Below, in pieces: positions 36,433 through 45,368 of a stretch of DNA of 64,000 nucleotides. The notes beneath the pieces are model-generated. The model was not told the DNA's origin. It did not search any database and saw only the letters and a program-made list of their open reading frames with translations. The position numbers and the translations under genes are program-made. How positions within the stretch are numbered: the first letter of the stretch is position 1; the number at the start of each line of letters is the position of its first letter. The stretch is from Bacillota bacterium (GTDB lineage: Bacteria; Bacillota; Clostridia; Christensenellales; SZUA-584): NCBI GenBank assembly GCA_023408075.1, contig JAEYKW010000045.1, forward strand, positions 15,717-79,716, written 5' to 3'.

Positions 36433-37392
36433 ATGAATAAGAACGATGAAAAAACATTGGTCAGAATGGAGAAACTGCGTGCCGCCGAGTATCTGACAGT
36501 GGATACGCAGCCGCCGCGCCGCGTGCTCGAAAGCATTTGGCTGCGCATCAGAAGCGGGCAAGCTTGGGGTATTTATGCGCTGTCGTCCTATGAAGCCGGC
36601 TTGCTGCTGCAGATTATGGCCAACGTTCATCCGTATGAAGACGGGCGCTGTGTGCTCGCGGAGCGCGGTATGATGCGCAAAAAGCGCGTGATACTGCCGC
36701 ACGTGTTTTATATCGGCAGTGCAGACATGCTGTATGACACGATGACTGTGCTTGAGTACCTGATGTTTGCGACGGCAAAGGAGAAAACGAAGACTGTGCA
36801 GAGGCAGGAGAGGCTTTTTGAATGGCTCATCGCATGCGGCCTTGGCGACATGTCGCTCACAGAGATACGCTGGCTCGACGACGAAGAGAAAGCCGTCGTG
36901 ATACTGATGGCTGCGGCATGCTCTCAAAGCAGCATCGTGGTTTTTAACATGCCCCATCTGGTGTTCGGCGAGAACCTGCGGCACGCGTTTGCAAATATCA
37001 GCAGCCGCATGCGTGCGGGCGGCAAGGCGTTGATTTTCAGCACAACGGACGCGAGCCTCATTCAAAGCGCGGGCACGCATACCGCTTTTCTGGCAGACGG
37101 CCGTATCGTCTTTCAGGGGGCGGTGGATGGCCTGCGGGCGCATTTCGATGTCTATTCCGTGCGGATTGAAGCCGACGACGAATCTGAAAAACGGCTCCGG
37201 GAGGCATACGCAGAATACCGGATAGACAGAAAGGACGACGGAGTGTATATCAGCGGGCGCAAGGGCCAGACACCGAAGGACATCTTTCGAGAGATTCTGG
37301 ACGCGGGCATCGTGCCGGACGATATGAAGGTGCATCAAAAAACAGTCAAAAACGCGCTGGAGGAGCTCGCTCACAGGCATGATTTATCGTGA
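36433..37392 (+). CDS. ABC-ATPase homologue lacking all catalytic motifs
   Basis: The product has 319 residues from ATG 36433, ten bases after sipW. The fold of an ABC ATPase can be followed throughout (VLESIWLRIRSGQAWGIYAL, DTMTVLEYLMFATA, STTDASL, TAFLADGRIVFQG), but every active-site motif is lost. The Walker A position reads ALSSYEAGLL (49-58), with no GKS/T. The signature region reads IRWLDDEEKA (145-154). Walker B is IVVFNMPH (168-175), without Asp-Glu. The H-loop His is Thr (STTD). The C-terminal 90 residues are a separate small domain. It cannot hydrolyse ATP as ABC proteins do, and I infer a structural or regulatory role with the permease encoded next, whose start it overlaps by 14 bases. 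Confidence 0.78.
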   Translation: MNKNDEKTLVRMEKLRAAEYLTVDTQPPRRVLESIWLRIRSGQAWGIYALSSYEAGLLLQIMANVHPYEDGRCVLAERGMMRKKRVILPHVFYIGSADMLYDTMTVLEYLMFATAKEKTKTVQRQERLFEWLIACGLGDMSLTEIRWLDDEEKAVVILMAAACSQSSIVVFNMPHLVFGENLRHAFANISSRMRAGGKALIFSTTDASLIQSAGTHTAFLADGRIVFQGAVDGLRAHFDVYSVRIEADDESEKRLREAYAEYRIDRKDDGVYISGRKGQTPKDIFREILDAGIVPDDMKVHQKTVKNALEELAHRHDLS

Positions 37393-38752
37393 CGGTTTGC
37401 TGAAAAAAGAAATGCGCCATGCCGAAAGCAGAACGGGCTTTCGGCGCAGGCTGGCCGTGGGGCTGTTTCTTGGGCTGTTCTCTTTCGCCGTGTACTTTGC
37501 GCTGCAAACACTGCAGGAGAGCGTGGTTTCGCAGGCTGCGCCGCAGATCATGCAGCGAAGCTTCTTTTCGACGATCACGATTTATCTTTATGTGTCGTTC
37601 ATTTTCTTAACCGGCTATTTATTGGTGCATTTTGATAATCTGTTTTTTTCCGAGATACGCCGCAATGCATGGTACATGCTCATTCAAATGGGCTACCGGC
37701 CATATAAGATGATCATCTCCAAGCTCGCGGCACAAGGATATACGGTTTTCATGATGTACGTTTACGGCTTTGCGGCGACTTCGGTGCTGACCGTGTTTAT
37801 CAAAGCGCCGTTTGTGTATGCCTATATGCCGTCGCTGTTTGCGGCGGGGCTCGTGGATCTGCTGCTGGTCACCGTCGTCTGTATGGCCGTATCGTTGTTT
37901 GTCAGAAAGGCGGATAACGCGCGGTATTTCATCATATTTGCTGCGGTGCTCATCATGCTGCTGAAATGGGCATTGGGTATGGATGAGGTGATAGCCGACC
38001 GCGCGGCGATGCAGTCTCTGCATAGCTTTCTGCGGGGCTCTGCTTATGTACCCGTCTCCTTCGGCTTGATACTGCTCGGCATCGCAGTCTGTGTGATCCG
38101 CGCGAAAAGCCTTTCCAGGTATGTGAATACGGGAACGGACAATGCGGTGCTCCCCGAAGGCGCGTCGCTCGGGTACGCCGATGCTGCGACGGGGCAAATC
38201 AAAGCGGCGGCGCAAAGCCGGCAGCGGCGGCACAGGCCGCTCGATATTGTGACGACATCGGTGCTGCTGCTTTTTATCGGCGCGGCGCTGCTGCTCAACG
38301 TATTCATTATACTGCTCAGCACGGCGACGCCCGGCAGTGAGGTGACCATTCGCGGCCAAATTCCGTATATATTCAGGTCCGACACGATGGCGCCCTCCAT
38401 CATGGTCAACGATCTCGTGTTTTTTAAACGGATAGACACCGCGTACCCGCTTAAGGAGGGCGATATTGTGCTGTTTAAATTTAAGGAGGCGGTGTATGTG
38501 GAACGGATATCCCGAAGAGAGGGGGATGAATTGACCGTCGATATCGATACGTATCCGGCGGATGCGCAGCAAGGCGCTATGATCAAAGCCGTCGGCAGGG
38601 AAACCGTATACGGGGTATATTCGGGAAGAAACCGCTGGCTCGGCGCGCTCATACTGTTTGCGAATTCCATCGTCGGCAGAATCGTGTTTCTGCTCGTTCC
38701 CGCCGTGCTGCTTTTCTCTCGCAAGCGCATTGCAAAGGCTCTGAAAAAGTAA
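37379..38752 (+). CDS. ABC-2-like permease fused to a catalytically dead signal-peptidase domain
   Basis: The product has 457 residues. Residues 25-245 hold about six membrane helices with a coupling-helix-like cytoplasmic loop (MLIQMGYRPYKMIISKL, about 100-116), like an ABC-2 permease. After a linker (245-290) comes a membrane helix (293-313) and a signal peptidase I fold: SDTMAPSIMVNDLVFFKR where active enzymes have SGSMEPT, then YPLKEGDIVLFK and VYVERI. The nucleophile Ser is Thr336 and the His of THR is Glu375, so the peptidase is predicted inactive. A final helix (424-447) completes the SipW-like topology that the neighbouring active SipW lacks. Start ATG 37379 overlaps the pseudo-ATPase gene; GGAGGAG lies 13 bases upstream. 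Confidence 0.75.
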   Translation: MIYRDGLLKKEMRHAESRTGFRRRLAVGLFLGLFSFAVYFALQTLQESVVSQAAPQIMQRSFFSTITIYLYVSFIFLTGYLLVHFDNLFFSEIRRNAWYMLIQMGYRPYKMIISKLAAQGYTVFMMYVYGFAATSVLTVFIKAPFVYAYMPSLFAAGLVDLLLVTVVCMAVSLFVRKADNARYFIIFAAVLIMLLKWALGMDEVIADRAAMQSLHSFLRGSAYVPVSFGLILLGIAVCVIRAKSLSRYVNTGTDNAVLPEGASLGYADAATGQIKAAAQSRQRRHRPLDIVTTSVLLLFIGAALLLNVFIILLSTATPGSEVTIRGQIPYIFRSDTMAPSIMVNDLVFFKRIDTAYPLKEGDIVLFKFKEAVYVERISRREGDELTVDIDTYPADAQQGAMIKAVGRETVYGVYSGRNRWLGALILFANSIVGRIVFLLVPAVLLFSRKRIAKALKK

Positions 38753-38772
38753 AATCAACGATGACAGTTGTT

Positions 38773-40275
38773 TTATGATTCCTTGCTCATCGACAGCTCG
38801 ACCACTTTTTCAACGGTGATATCCGCGGTCGGTACATTGCAGACAAAGGTGTGATCGGCCAGAACCGCGACACGGTCGCATATGCCCAGGATTTCTTCGA
38901 TGTCCGAAGAAATGAAAATCACGCTGGCTTTCTTTTTAATCAGGTCGTTAACCGAATTGTAAATATCCACTTTGCTTGCGATATCAAGTCCGCGCGTCGG
39001 CTCATCGAGAATGAAAATTTTGGCCCGGCTCATGATCCATTTGGCAAAAACTGCTTTTTGCTGGTTGCCGCCGCTGTATTCCAGTATGTTGCTGTGCAGG
39101 TTCTGCTGCGGAATGTTGAGCTTGTGCACATAATCCGACACAACCTGTTCCAGAACGGAATTGTTGATCAAAAAGAAGTTTGCAAATCGCTTCAGCGACG
39201 ACACCGCCACGTTGTTGTTGACATCAAGATAGCCGAATATCGAATCGGTCAGTCTGTTCTCCGGAATCAGGGCGATGCCGTTGCTGATGGCTTTATAGGG
39301 GTTATCGATCTTGATGGGAGCGCCGTTTAGCAACATCTCGCCTTTCACGTTTGGGGCAGCGCCGAATAAGCAGTTCGCGAGCAGCGTACGGCCTGAACCC
39401 GCAAGCCCCGTGATGCCGAGTATTTCGCCCTGGTGCAGACTGAAATTGATATTGTAAAGCTTGTCTTCGAACCCGAGATCTTTGACGGCGAGCGTTTGCT
39501 TTCCTTTTTTTATGGATATTTTGGGATATCGCTGGCTTAAGTTCTGCGCGCTCAGCATGCGGATAATGTCTTCGCGCGTGCATTCGGAAACTGTTTTTGT
39601 GCCCATGATCTGTCCCTTTTTTATCACCGTGATCCTGTCGCCGAGTATGGTGACATCCTCGATGCAGTGCGTGATATAAAAGACGCCGGCGCCGCGCTCC
39701 TTGATCTTATTGACGATGCGGTATAAAAGATTCCGCTCGCTCTGCGCAAGCGCCGAAGACGGTTCATCCAATATGACAATTTTCGCTTCGGACACGTAGG
39801 CACGGCAGAATTCAATGATTTGCCTTTGTGCGAAACCCAGATTGGAGACCTTGTCAAAGGTACTCACCGGCAGATCCAAATCATCGATGAGGCGTTGGCA
39901 AAGATAATTGAGCTTGTTGTAATCAATCATCGGAAGAAACTTATATCTTCTCGGCAGATTATTAAAAAACAAATTCTCCGCGACGGAGAGCTGAGAGAGC
40001 ATGGTGGCATCCTGACGGATATAGATCACGTCTTTAAAGAGATTATTGGAAAACGTCTTGGTTTTGACAAGTGTGTTGTTAATGAATATTTTACCAGAAT
40101 CGGGAGACACAACACCGCTGGCCACTTGCATGAGCAGGCTTTTTCCCGCGCCGTTTTCACCCATGATGACATGTATCTCTTTTTCAAAAAGGTCAAGATT
40201 GATATTTGACAGTGAAAAATTCTCCAAAGCCAAATTCACATCCTGCAACTTAATCAAGGGATCCTTCAAATCCAT
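38773..40275 (-). CDS. Orphan RbsA/MglA-type sugar ABC transporter ATPase
   Basis: Double-cassette ATPase of 500 residues. The first cassette has Walker A GENGAGKSLL, a degenerate signature LGFAQRQ and Walker B VILDEPSSAL. The second has the family-typical degenerate Walker A GLAGSGRTLL, signature YSGGNQQKA and Walker B FILDEPTRGLD. ATG 40275 has GGAGG only three bases away; an in-frame ATG at 40317 would overlap the regulator gene. There is no permease or binding protein beside it on this strand. It sits directly behind the DeoR gene, with the two transcribed together, and divergent from a full monosaccharide transporter, so it may share that permease. Confidence 0.85.
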   Translation of the reverse strand: MDLKDPLIKLQDVNLALENFSLSNINLDLFEKEIHVIMGENGAGKSLLMQVASGVVSPDSGKIFINNTLVKTKTFSNNLFKDVIYIRQDATMLSQLSVAENLFFNNLPRRYKFLPMIDYNKLNYLCQRLIDDLDLPVSTFDKVSNLGFAQRQIIEFCRAYVSEAKIVILDEPSSALAQSERNLLYRIVNKIKERGAGVFYITHCIEDVTILGDRITVIKKGQIMGTKTVSECTREDIIRMLSAQNLSQRYPKISIKKGKQTLAVKDLGFEDKLYNINFSLHQGEILGITGLAGSGRTLLANCLFGAAPNVKGEMLLNGAPIKIDNPYKAISNGIALIPENRLTDSIFGYLDVNNNVAVSSLKRFANFFLINNSVLEQVVSDYVHKLNIPQQNLHSNILEYSGGNQQKAVFAKWIMSRAKIFILDEPTRGLDIASKVDIYNSVNDLIKKKASVIFISSDIEEILGICDRVAVLADHTFVCNVPTADITVEKVVELSMSKES

Positions 40276-40303
40276 ACGCCTCCGTTTATTCAATAAAACG
40301 AGA

Positions 40304-41092
40304 TTAGCCGGCCTCATAGATATCCACAGAAGTATATAATTGTATGTTTAAGTCAAAGAGGAAGTCTTTATAGGTGTCTTTCAATGACGAATCCGTAATG
40401 ATCTTATCGGGAAGGCTGAAGTCGCCGACACGGTAAAACGATTTTTCGCCAAAATGCGACGCAGGGCAGACGATTGAAACGGTATTGGCTGTTTTGCACG
40501 CCTGCTGGATGAGCGATGCCTTGTTGATGCTGGAGACCGTGATGCCGAAATTCTTGCTGATGCCGTCTACTTCCACGATCAAATGGTTCAGTGTGAAGTT
40601 TTGCATATTGTTGATGGCGAGCTGGCCGTAAACCGCATACTCTTCCAAATCGCCGCCCAATAAAATCATATGGTTGCCGGGTGAAGAAGAAAACTCGAGT
40701 GCAATCAAAAGGTCGTTCGTCAGTACGGTCAGGTTGTTTTTTTGCGTCAGTCTCTTTGCAATATACCGGTTCGTCCGGCCGTCTGTGAGCATGATGATAT
40801 CGTTGTCTGAAACGAGATGAAAAACCGTGTCGGCTATTTCGTGAAGCTGAGAAATATCCGGTTCGTTGCTTGGCAGCTGCTCTGAGTATGGATAGGGCTC
40901 GCTGTCGGCAGCGTCGTTGATGACGGCACCGCCATGCGTCCTTTTCAGGTATCCTTCGGATTCAAGCTTCTCGAGATCCCTGCGAATGGTGACTTCGGTG
41001 ACATTCAAAATACTTGAAAGCATGGCAACAGAAACATGCTTGTCTCTTTCAAGATAGTTTTTAATTATATTAATGCGTTCGATTGCAAACAT
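40304..41092 (-). CDS. DeoR-family transcriptional regulator
   Basis: The product has 262 residues from ATG 41092, with AAGGTG eight bases upstream (a longer frame to 41140 lacks a ribosome site). The N-terminal DeoR helix-turn-helix is clear: VSVAMLSSILNVTEVTIRRD with LEKLESEGYLKRTHGGAV. The C-terminal sugar-phosphate sensor domain contains MLTDGRTNRYIAKRL, NDLLIALEF and LLGGDLEEYAVYG. The textbook SPGTT phosphate site is altered to LTDGRT. It is divergent from the chvE-mmsAB operon and in front of the orphan ATPase gene, so it most likely controls both by responding to a sugar phosphate. Confidence 0.88.
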   Translation of the reverse strand: MFAIERINIIKNYLERDKHVSVAMLSSILNVTEVTIRRDLEKLESEGYLKRTHGGAVINDAADSEPYPYSEQLPSNEPDISQLHEIADTVFHLVSDNDIIMLTDGRTNRYIAKRLTQKNNLTVLTNDLLIALEFSSSPGNHMILLGGDLEEYAVYGQLAINNMQNFTLNHLIVEVDGISKNFGITVSSINKASLIQQACKTANTVSIVCPASHFGEKSFYRVGDFSLPDKIITDSSLKDTYKDFLFDLNIQLYTSVDIYEAG

Positions 41093-41215
41093 TTTTGTGC
41101 ACCTTAATTGATCGTTATTAAAAGAATCATGATTTATCATACATTATATGTATTGTTTTTTCAACCCATAAACAAAAGAAAGAAGAACAAAAAATAACCG
41201 AAAAAAATGATAAAA

Positions 41216-41309
41216 AAACGAACATTATTTTGATTGACATATGTATATATAAGTGATAGAATTCGAAAAAGAAAGACAAACAAAAGTAAACGAACCAATA
41301 CGAACATTG
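41216..41309. promoter_or_regulatory. Candidate DeoR operator cluster
   Basis: Three copies of the hexamer ACGAAC occur in the divergent region: ACGAACATT at 41218-41226, ACGAACCAA near 41290 and ACGAACATT near 41300. One lies just upstream of the -35 box and two lie downstream of the transcription start, a layout suited to looping repression by a DeoR protein. The link to the regulator is inferred from position. Confidence 0.4.
41234..41262 (+). promoter_or_regulatory. Sigma-A promoter of the monosaccharide transporter
   Basis: TTGACA (41234-41239), 17-base spacer and TAGAAT (41257-41262), one mismatch from consensus overall, 119 bases before the chvE start. Confidence 0.8.
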
Positions 41310-41380
41310 CGCCCATCTGACATTTTACAGGTTTACCCGGGTTACACCGGAGTAAAAATAACATAATCAAGGAGAGAGAA

Positions 41381-42532
41381 ATGAAAAAGGTATTACTGAG
41401 TCTCTTGGCTTTTGCGTTGGTTTTTGCGCTCGTGGCTTGCGGCACAACTCCGGCACCATCGGCAAGTGCAGAATCTTCGGCTCCTGCTGAATCGGAATCT
41501 TCGGCTCCCTCTGAATCTGTATCTGCGGTTGCAAATGCTGGTGACTACTATGTGGGTATTTCAATGCCGACCCAGTCGAGCGAACGCTGGATTAAAGACG
41601 GCAACAAAATGAAAGAGATTCTCGTAGAGAAGGGATACCAAGTTGACCTGCAGTATGCGGAAGACGACATTCCGACTCAGAAAGCTCAGATTGAAAACAT
41701 GCTCGCCAAGGGCGCTGATGTTCTCGTCATCGCAGCTGTTGACGGCTCGACACTGTCCGCGACTCTCGACCAGGCCGGCAAAGATGGCGTTAAGATCATC
41801 TCTTACGACCGCCTGTTGGTTGATACCGAAGCCGTGTCCTACTATGCGACATTTGACAACCGTAAAGTTGGTCAATTGCAGGCTCAGTCGCTGGTGGACG
41901 GCCTGAAAGCCAAGAAGGGTGAAGGCCCGTACAACATCGAGCTGTTCGCAGGATCTCCTGACGATACAAACTCCTTCTACTTCTATTCCGGTGCGATGGA
42001 TATTCTGCAGCCGATGATTGATGACGGCACAGTCGTGATTCCCTCCGGCCAGACTGAACAGGCTGATATCGGAACACTCCGCTGGCTCGGTGAAAACGCA
42101 CAGGCCCGTATGGATGCGATTCTCGCTGCAAACTACACTGACGGCAAGCCGCTGCATGGCGTTCTCTCTCCGTATGATGGTATTTCAAGAGGCATAATTT
42201 CTTCTCTGGTGGCATTCGGATATGAAGTTGGCACAGATAACTGGCCGGTGGTGACAGGTCAGGACGCTGAAGCGGCTTCCATCAAAATGATCATTACCGG
42301 CGACCAGTACAGCACGATTCTCAAAGACACAAGAGAGCTCGCGGCTGTTGCGGCGAACATGGTGGATGCGGTTCTTTCCGGTACCGAACCGGAAATCAAC
42401 GATACCGAAACATATGACAACAACGTCAAGATCGTTCCTTCCTATCTGCTCGTGCCCTATACGGTCACAGTTGATAATTATCAGGAGCTCGTTATGGATT
42501 CCGGTTATTTAACTGCAGACGACATCAAATAA
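41381..42532 (+). CDS. chvE: Monosaccharide-binding lipoprotein (ChvE-type)
   Basis: Extracellular solute-binding lipoprotein of 383 residues. The lipobox LVACGTT gives Cys20 as the lipid-modified residue, then a Ser/Ala/Pro/Glu-rich linker (20-50) and a two-lobe periplasmic-binding-protein type 1 fold. Sequence features fit the ChvE branch: MPTQSSERWIKDG, LAKGADVLVIAAVDGSTL, KIISYDRLL and VTGQDAEAASIKMI. ChvE relatives bind xylose, arabinose, glucose or galactose. AGGAGAG lies upstream of the ATG. It is first gene of the transporter operon and is followed by a hairpin that probably raises its transcript level over the downstream genes. Confidence 0.93.
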   Translation: MKKVLLSLLAFALVFALVACGTTPAPSASAESSAPAESESSAPSESVSAVANAGDYYVGISMPTQSSERWIKDGNKMKEILVEKGYQVDLQYAEDDIPTQKAQIENMLAKGADVLVIAAVDGSTLSATLDQAGKDGVKIISYDRLLVDTEAVSYYATFDNRKVGQLQAQSLVDGLKAKKGEGPYNIELFAGSPDDTNSFYFYSGAMDILQPMIDDGTVVIPSGQTEQADIGTLRWLGENAQARMDAILAANYTDGKPLHGVLSPYDGISRGIISSLVAFGYEVGTDNWPVVTGQDAEAASIKMIITGDQYSTILKDTRELAAVAANMVDAVLSGTEPEINDTETYDNNVKIVPSYLLVPYTVTVDNYQELVMDSGYLTADDIK

Positions 42533-42558
42533 GCAGGGACAGAAAAATAAACAGCAAC

Positions 42559-42593
42559 TTAATCGGCTGGCGCTGCAAGTGCCAGCCGATTAA
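42559..42593 (+). terminator. Intra-operon hairpin after chvE
   Basis: A perfect 13-bp inverted repeat TTAATCGGCTGGC / GCCAGCCGATTAA around nine bases, with no T run. Such hairpins between binding-protein and ATPase genes usually stabilise or partly terminate the upstream message. Confidence 0.75.
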
Positions 42594-42651
42594 AGCTATC
42601 AAGACGGTTGTTATGCTTAATATCGCGGCAGATATATAAAGGAGTGAGACG

Positions 42652-44196
42652 ATGGAAAATTACATTTTAGAGATGAGGAATATAACAAAGACATTTCCGG
42701 GTGTCAGAGCTCTTGATAATGTGAATTTAAAGGTTAAGCCTAAACATATACACGCTTTGGTAGGGGAGAACGGTGCCGGCAAATCCACACTCATGAATGT
42801 GTTAAGCGGCGTTTATCCTCATGGCACATACGAAGGTGACATTATCGTTGAGGGACAGGTTTGCGCTTTTAAATTCATCAATGACAGTGAGGCTAAGGGC
42901 ATTGCCATTATCCATCAAGAACTTGCCTTAATACCAACCTTATCCATTGCGGAAAACGTTTTTTTGGGTAACGAGCAGACGGACAGGGGAATTATCATCA
43001 ATTGGAACAAAACACACAGCAGAACGATTGAAATGCTAAAAAAGGTCGGGCTGAATGAAAATATCGAAACAAAAATAAAAGATATCGGCCTTGGCAAGCA
43101 GCAATTGATTGAAATCGTTAAGGCTTTGGCTAAAGACGTTAAGATACTGATTCTCGATGAGCCGACGGCGGCGCTCAACGATGAAGATTCGAGCCATCTT
43201 CTCGATCTCCTTGTCGATTTAAAAGAGCATGGCATCACAAGCATTATCATTTCACATAAACTCAACGAAGTGACGAAGGTCGCGGATGAGATTACGATCA
43301 TACGCGACGGTGCTGTGATAGAAAACCTTGTAAAGGGTGTTGATGACATAAACGAGGCGCGCATTATCAAAGCGATGGTGGGGCGCGAACTCACCGACCG
43401 CTTTCCGAAAAGAAAGCATACCGTCGGAGACGTTCGTTTTGAGGTTGCCAATTGGAATGTTTATGACCCGCTCGATCCGGACAAACAAATTCTTTTCAAC
43501 ATTAATCTCAGTGTGAGAAAAGGCGAGGTCGTCGGCATTTCGGGCTTGATGGGTGCGGGGCGAACAGAATTTGCCATGAGTGTTTTTGGCAAGGCTTACG
43601 GCAAAAAGATTACAGGCAGCATCGTCAAAGATGGTAAAGAACTCATCATGCACGACGTGAGTGATGCCATAAAGAACGGAATTGCATATGCAACCGAAGA
43701 CCGCAAAACAGCGGGGCTCATTTTGATCGACGACATCAAAAGAAATATTTCACTCGCGGCATTAAATCAGTTAAGAAAAGGTGCCGTTATCGATGACAAC
43801 ATGGAGATAAAGGTCGGAGAAGAATACAGGGAAAAGCTGAATATTAAATCCTCCAGTGTTTTGCAAAAAACAGGCAATCTTTCGGGTGGCAATCAGCAAA
43901 AAGTGGTGTTCAGCAAATGGATATTTGCTGACCCGGACGTGCTGCTGCTGGACGAACCCACAAGAGGCATCGACGTGGGCGCAAAATACGAAATATACAA
44001 TATTATTAACGAGCTTGCTGAGAAGGGCAAATCTATTATAATGATATCATCGGAGTTGCCTGAAATCCTTGGCATGTGTGACAGGGTTTATGTCATGAAC
44101 AAGGGAACGATTGTTGGTGAGCTGACTGCTGAGGAAGCTTCCCAGGAAAAAATTATGCACTGCATAATGCAAAGCAACAAGGAGGTAACGAAATGA
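42652..44196 (+). CDS. mmsA: Monosaccharide ABC transporter ATPase
   Basis: Double-cassette ATPase of 514 residues that powers the importer. Cassette one: Walker A GENGAGKSTLM, signature LGKQQLIEI (degenerate, as usual in this family), Walker B LILDEPTAAL and IIISHKLNEV. Cassette two: GLMGAGRTEFA, LSGGNQQKV and LLLDEPTRGID. Start ATG 42652 has GGAGTGAG upstream. The stop overlaps the permease start by four bases. Orthologues are named MmsA or GguA. Confidence 0.93.
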   Translation: MENYILEMRNITKTFPGVRALDNVNLKVKPKHIHALVGENGAGKSTLMNVLSGVYPHGTYEGDIIVEGQVCAFKFINDSEAKGIAIIHQELALIPTLSIAENVFLGNEQTDRGIIINWNKTHSRTIEMLKKVGLNENIETKIKDIGLGKQQLIEIVKALAKDVKILILDEPTAALNDEDSSHLLDLLVDLKEHGITSIIISHKLNEVTKVADEITIIRDGAVIENLVKGVDDINEARIIKAMVGRELTDRFPKRKHTVGDVRFEVANWNVYDPLDPDKQILFNINLSVRKGEVVGISGLMGAGRTEFAMSVFGKAYGKKITGSIVKDGKELIMHDVSDAIKNGIAYATEDRKTAGLILIDDIKRNISLAALNQLRKGAVIDDNMEIKVGEEYREKLNIKSSSVLQKTGNLSGGNQQKVVFSKWIFADPDVLLLDEPTRGIDVGAKYEIYNIINELAEKGKSIIMISSELPEILGMCDRVYVMNKGTIVGELTAEEASQEKIMHCIMQSNKEVTK

Positions 44197-45368
44197 ACAA
44201 CAATAAAATATCGAACCTGATTAAAGGGTCGTTAAAGCAGAATGCAATGGTTATTGCGCTCGGCGTTGTCATACTGCTGTTTCTGATTTTAACCGAGGGT
44301 GTGCTTTTGCAGCCGCTGAACATTTCGAACATCATTCAGCAAAACGCGTATGTCATGGTGCTCGCAATCGGCATGCTGCTTTGTATACTGATCTGCGGCA
44401 ACATTGATCTTTCCGTGGGCTCGGTTGTCGGTTTTGTCGGCGCGATATCGGCTTTATTGATCATAAAGATGGAAATGCCGGTTCTGCCCGCCATTCTGAT
44501 ATCGTTGGCAGTCGGTTTTGTGATTGGCGTTTGGCACGGCATCTGGATCGCGTATGTGGGCGTTCCCGCGTTTATAGCCACGCTGGCCGGTCAGCTGATA
44601 TTCAGAGGCTTGACAATGGTCGTGCTGAACGGGACCAGCCTTGCGCCGCTTCCTGAGAGTTACACGTTTATGGCCGCGGGCTTTGTTCCCGATATAGCGA
44701 GCATAGGCGATGTCAATCTGCTGGCTATACTCACCGGTGTTGTGGCTTCGGGGCTGTTCATCGTCAGTGAGTTAAGTAAACGCAGGAACAAAAGACGTTA
44801 CAATTTTGCCGTGCCTTCGCTGCTTGCGTTCTGGCTGAGAATTGCACTAATCGTCATCGTTATCAATTTCTTCACGGTTCAGCTGTCCAGCCACCGCGGC
44901 CTGCCGATGTCTCTTGTGGTCGTCGTTGTGCTGGTGCTGATTTACTCGTTCGTGACCAACAAGACAATACCCGGCCGGCATATCTATGCATACGGCGGGA
45001 ACCCCAAGGCAGCGGTGCTTTCGGGTATCAAAACAAAGCGTATTCTCTTCTGGGTGTATGTCAATATGGGCTTTTTGTCTGCATTGGCGGGCATCATCTT
45101 CACAGGCCGCCTGAATTCCGCGACGCCGAAGGGCGGCAACGGCTTCGAACTGGACGCGATTGCGTCATGCTTTATCGGCGGCGCATCAACAACAGGCGGT
45201 ATCGGTACTGTGGTCGGCGCGATTGTCGGCGGTCTGCTGATGGGCGTTTTGAATAACGGCATGTCCATCATGGGCGTCAGCATCGACTGGCAGCAAGCCA
45301 TCAAAGGCTTCGTGCTGATCGCAGCCGTCGGATTCGATGTTTGGACAAAATCCAGAACCAAAGCATGA
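44193..45368 (+). CDS. mmsB: Monosaccharide ABC transporter permease
   Basis: The membrane subunit has 391 residues and about ten helices, BPD_transp_2 family. Typical segments are GNIDLSVGSVVGFVGA, the EAA-like cytoplasmic loop near YAYGGNPKAAVLSGI, and FELDAIASCFIGGASTTGGIGTVVGA. GGAGG lies just before the ATG, which overlaps the mmsA stop. It ends the chvE-mmsA-mmsB operon. The orphan ATPase at 38773 could also energise it. Confidence 0.93.
   Translation: MNNNKISNLIKGSLKQNAMVIALGVVILLFLILTEGVLLQPLNISNIIQQNAYVMVLAIGMLLCILICGNIDLSVGSVVGFVGAISALLIIKMEMPVLPAILISLAVGFVIGVWHGIWIAYVGVPAFIATLAGQLIFRGLTMVVLNGTSLAPLPESYTFMAAGFVPDIASIGDVNLLAILTGVVASGLFIVSELSKRRNKRRYNFAVPSLLAFWLRIALIVIVINFFTVQLSSHRGLPMSLVVVVVLVLIYSFVTNKTIPGRHIYAYGGNPKAAVLSGIKTKRILFWVYVNMGFLSALAGIIFTGRLNSATPKGGNGFELDAIASCFIGGASTTGGIGTVVGAIVGGLLMGVLNNGMSIMGVSIDWQQAIKGFVLIAAVGFDVWTKSRTKA

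Noticed and set aside
40276..40317. N-terminal extension of the orphan ATPase to ATG 40317
   Set aside because: It would overlap the DeoR gene and has no ribosome site or family similarity; the ATG at 40275 is preferred despite its short spacing.
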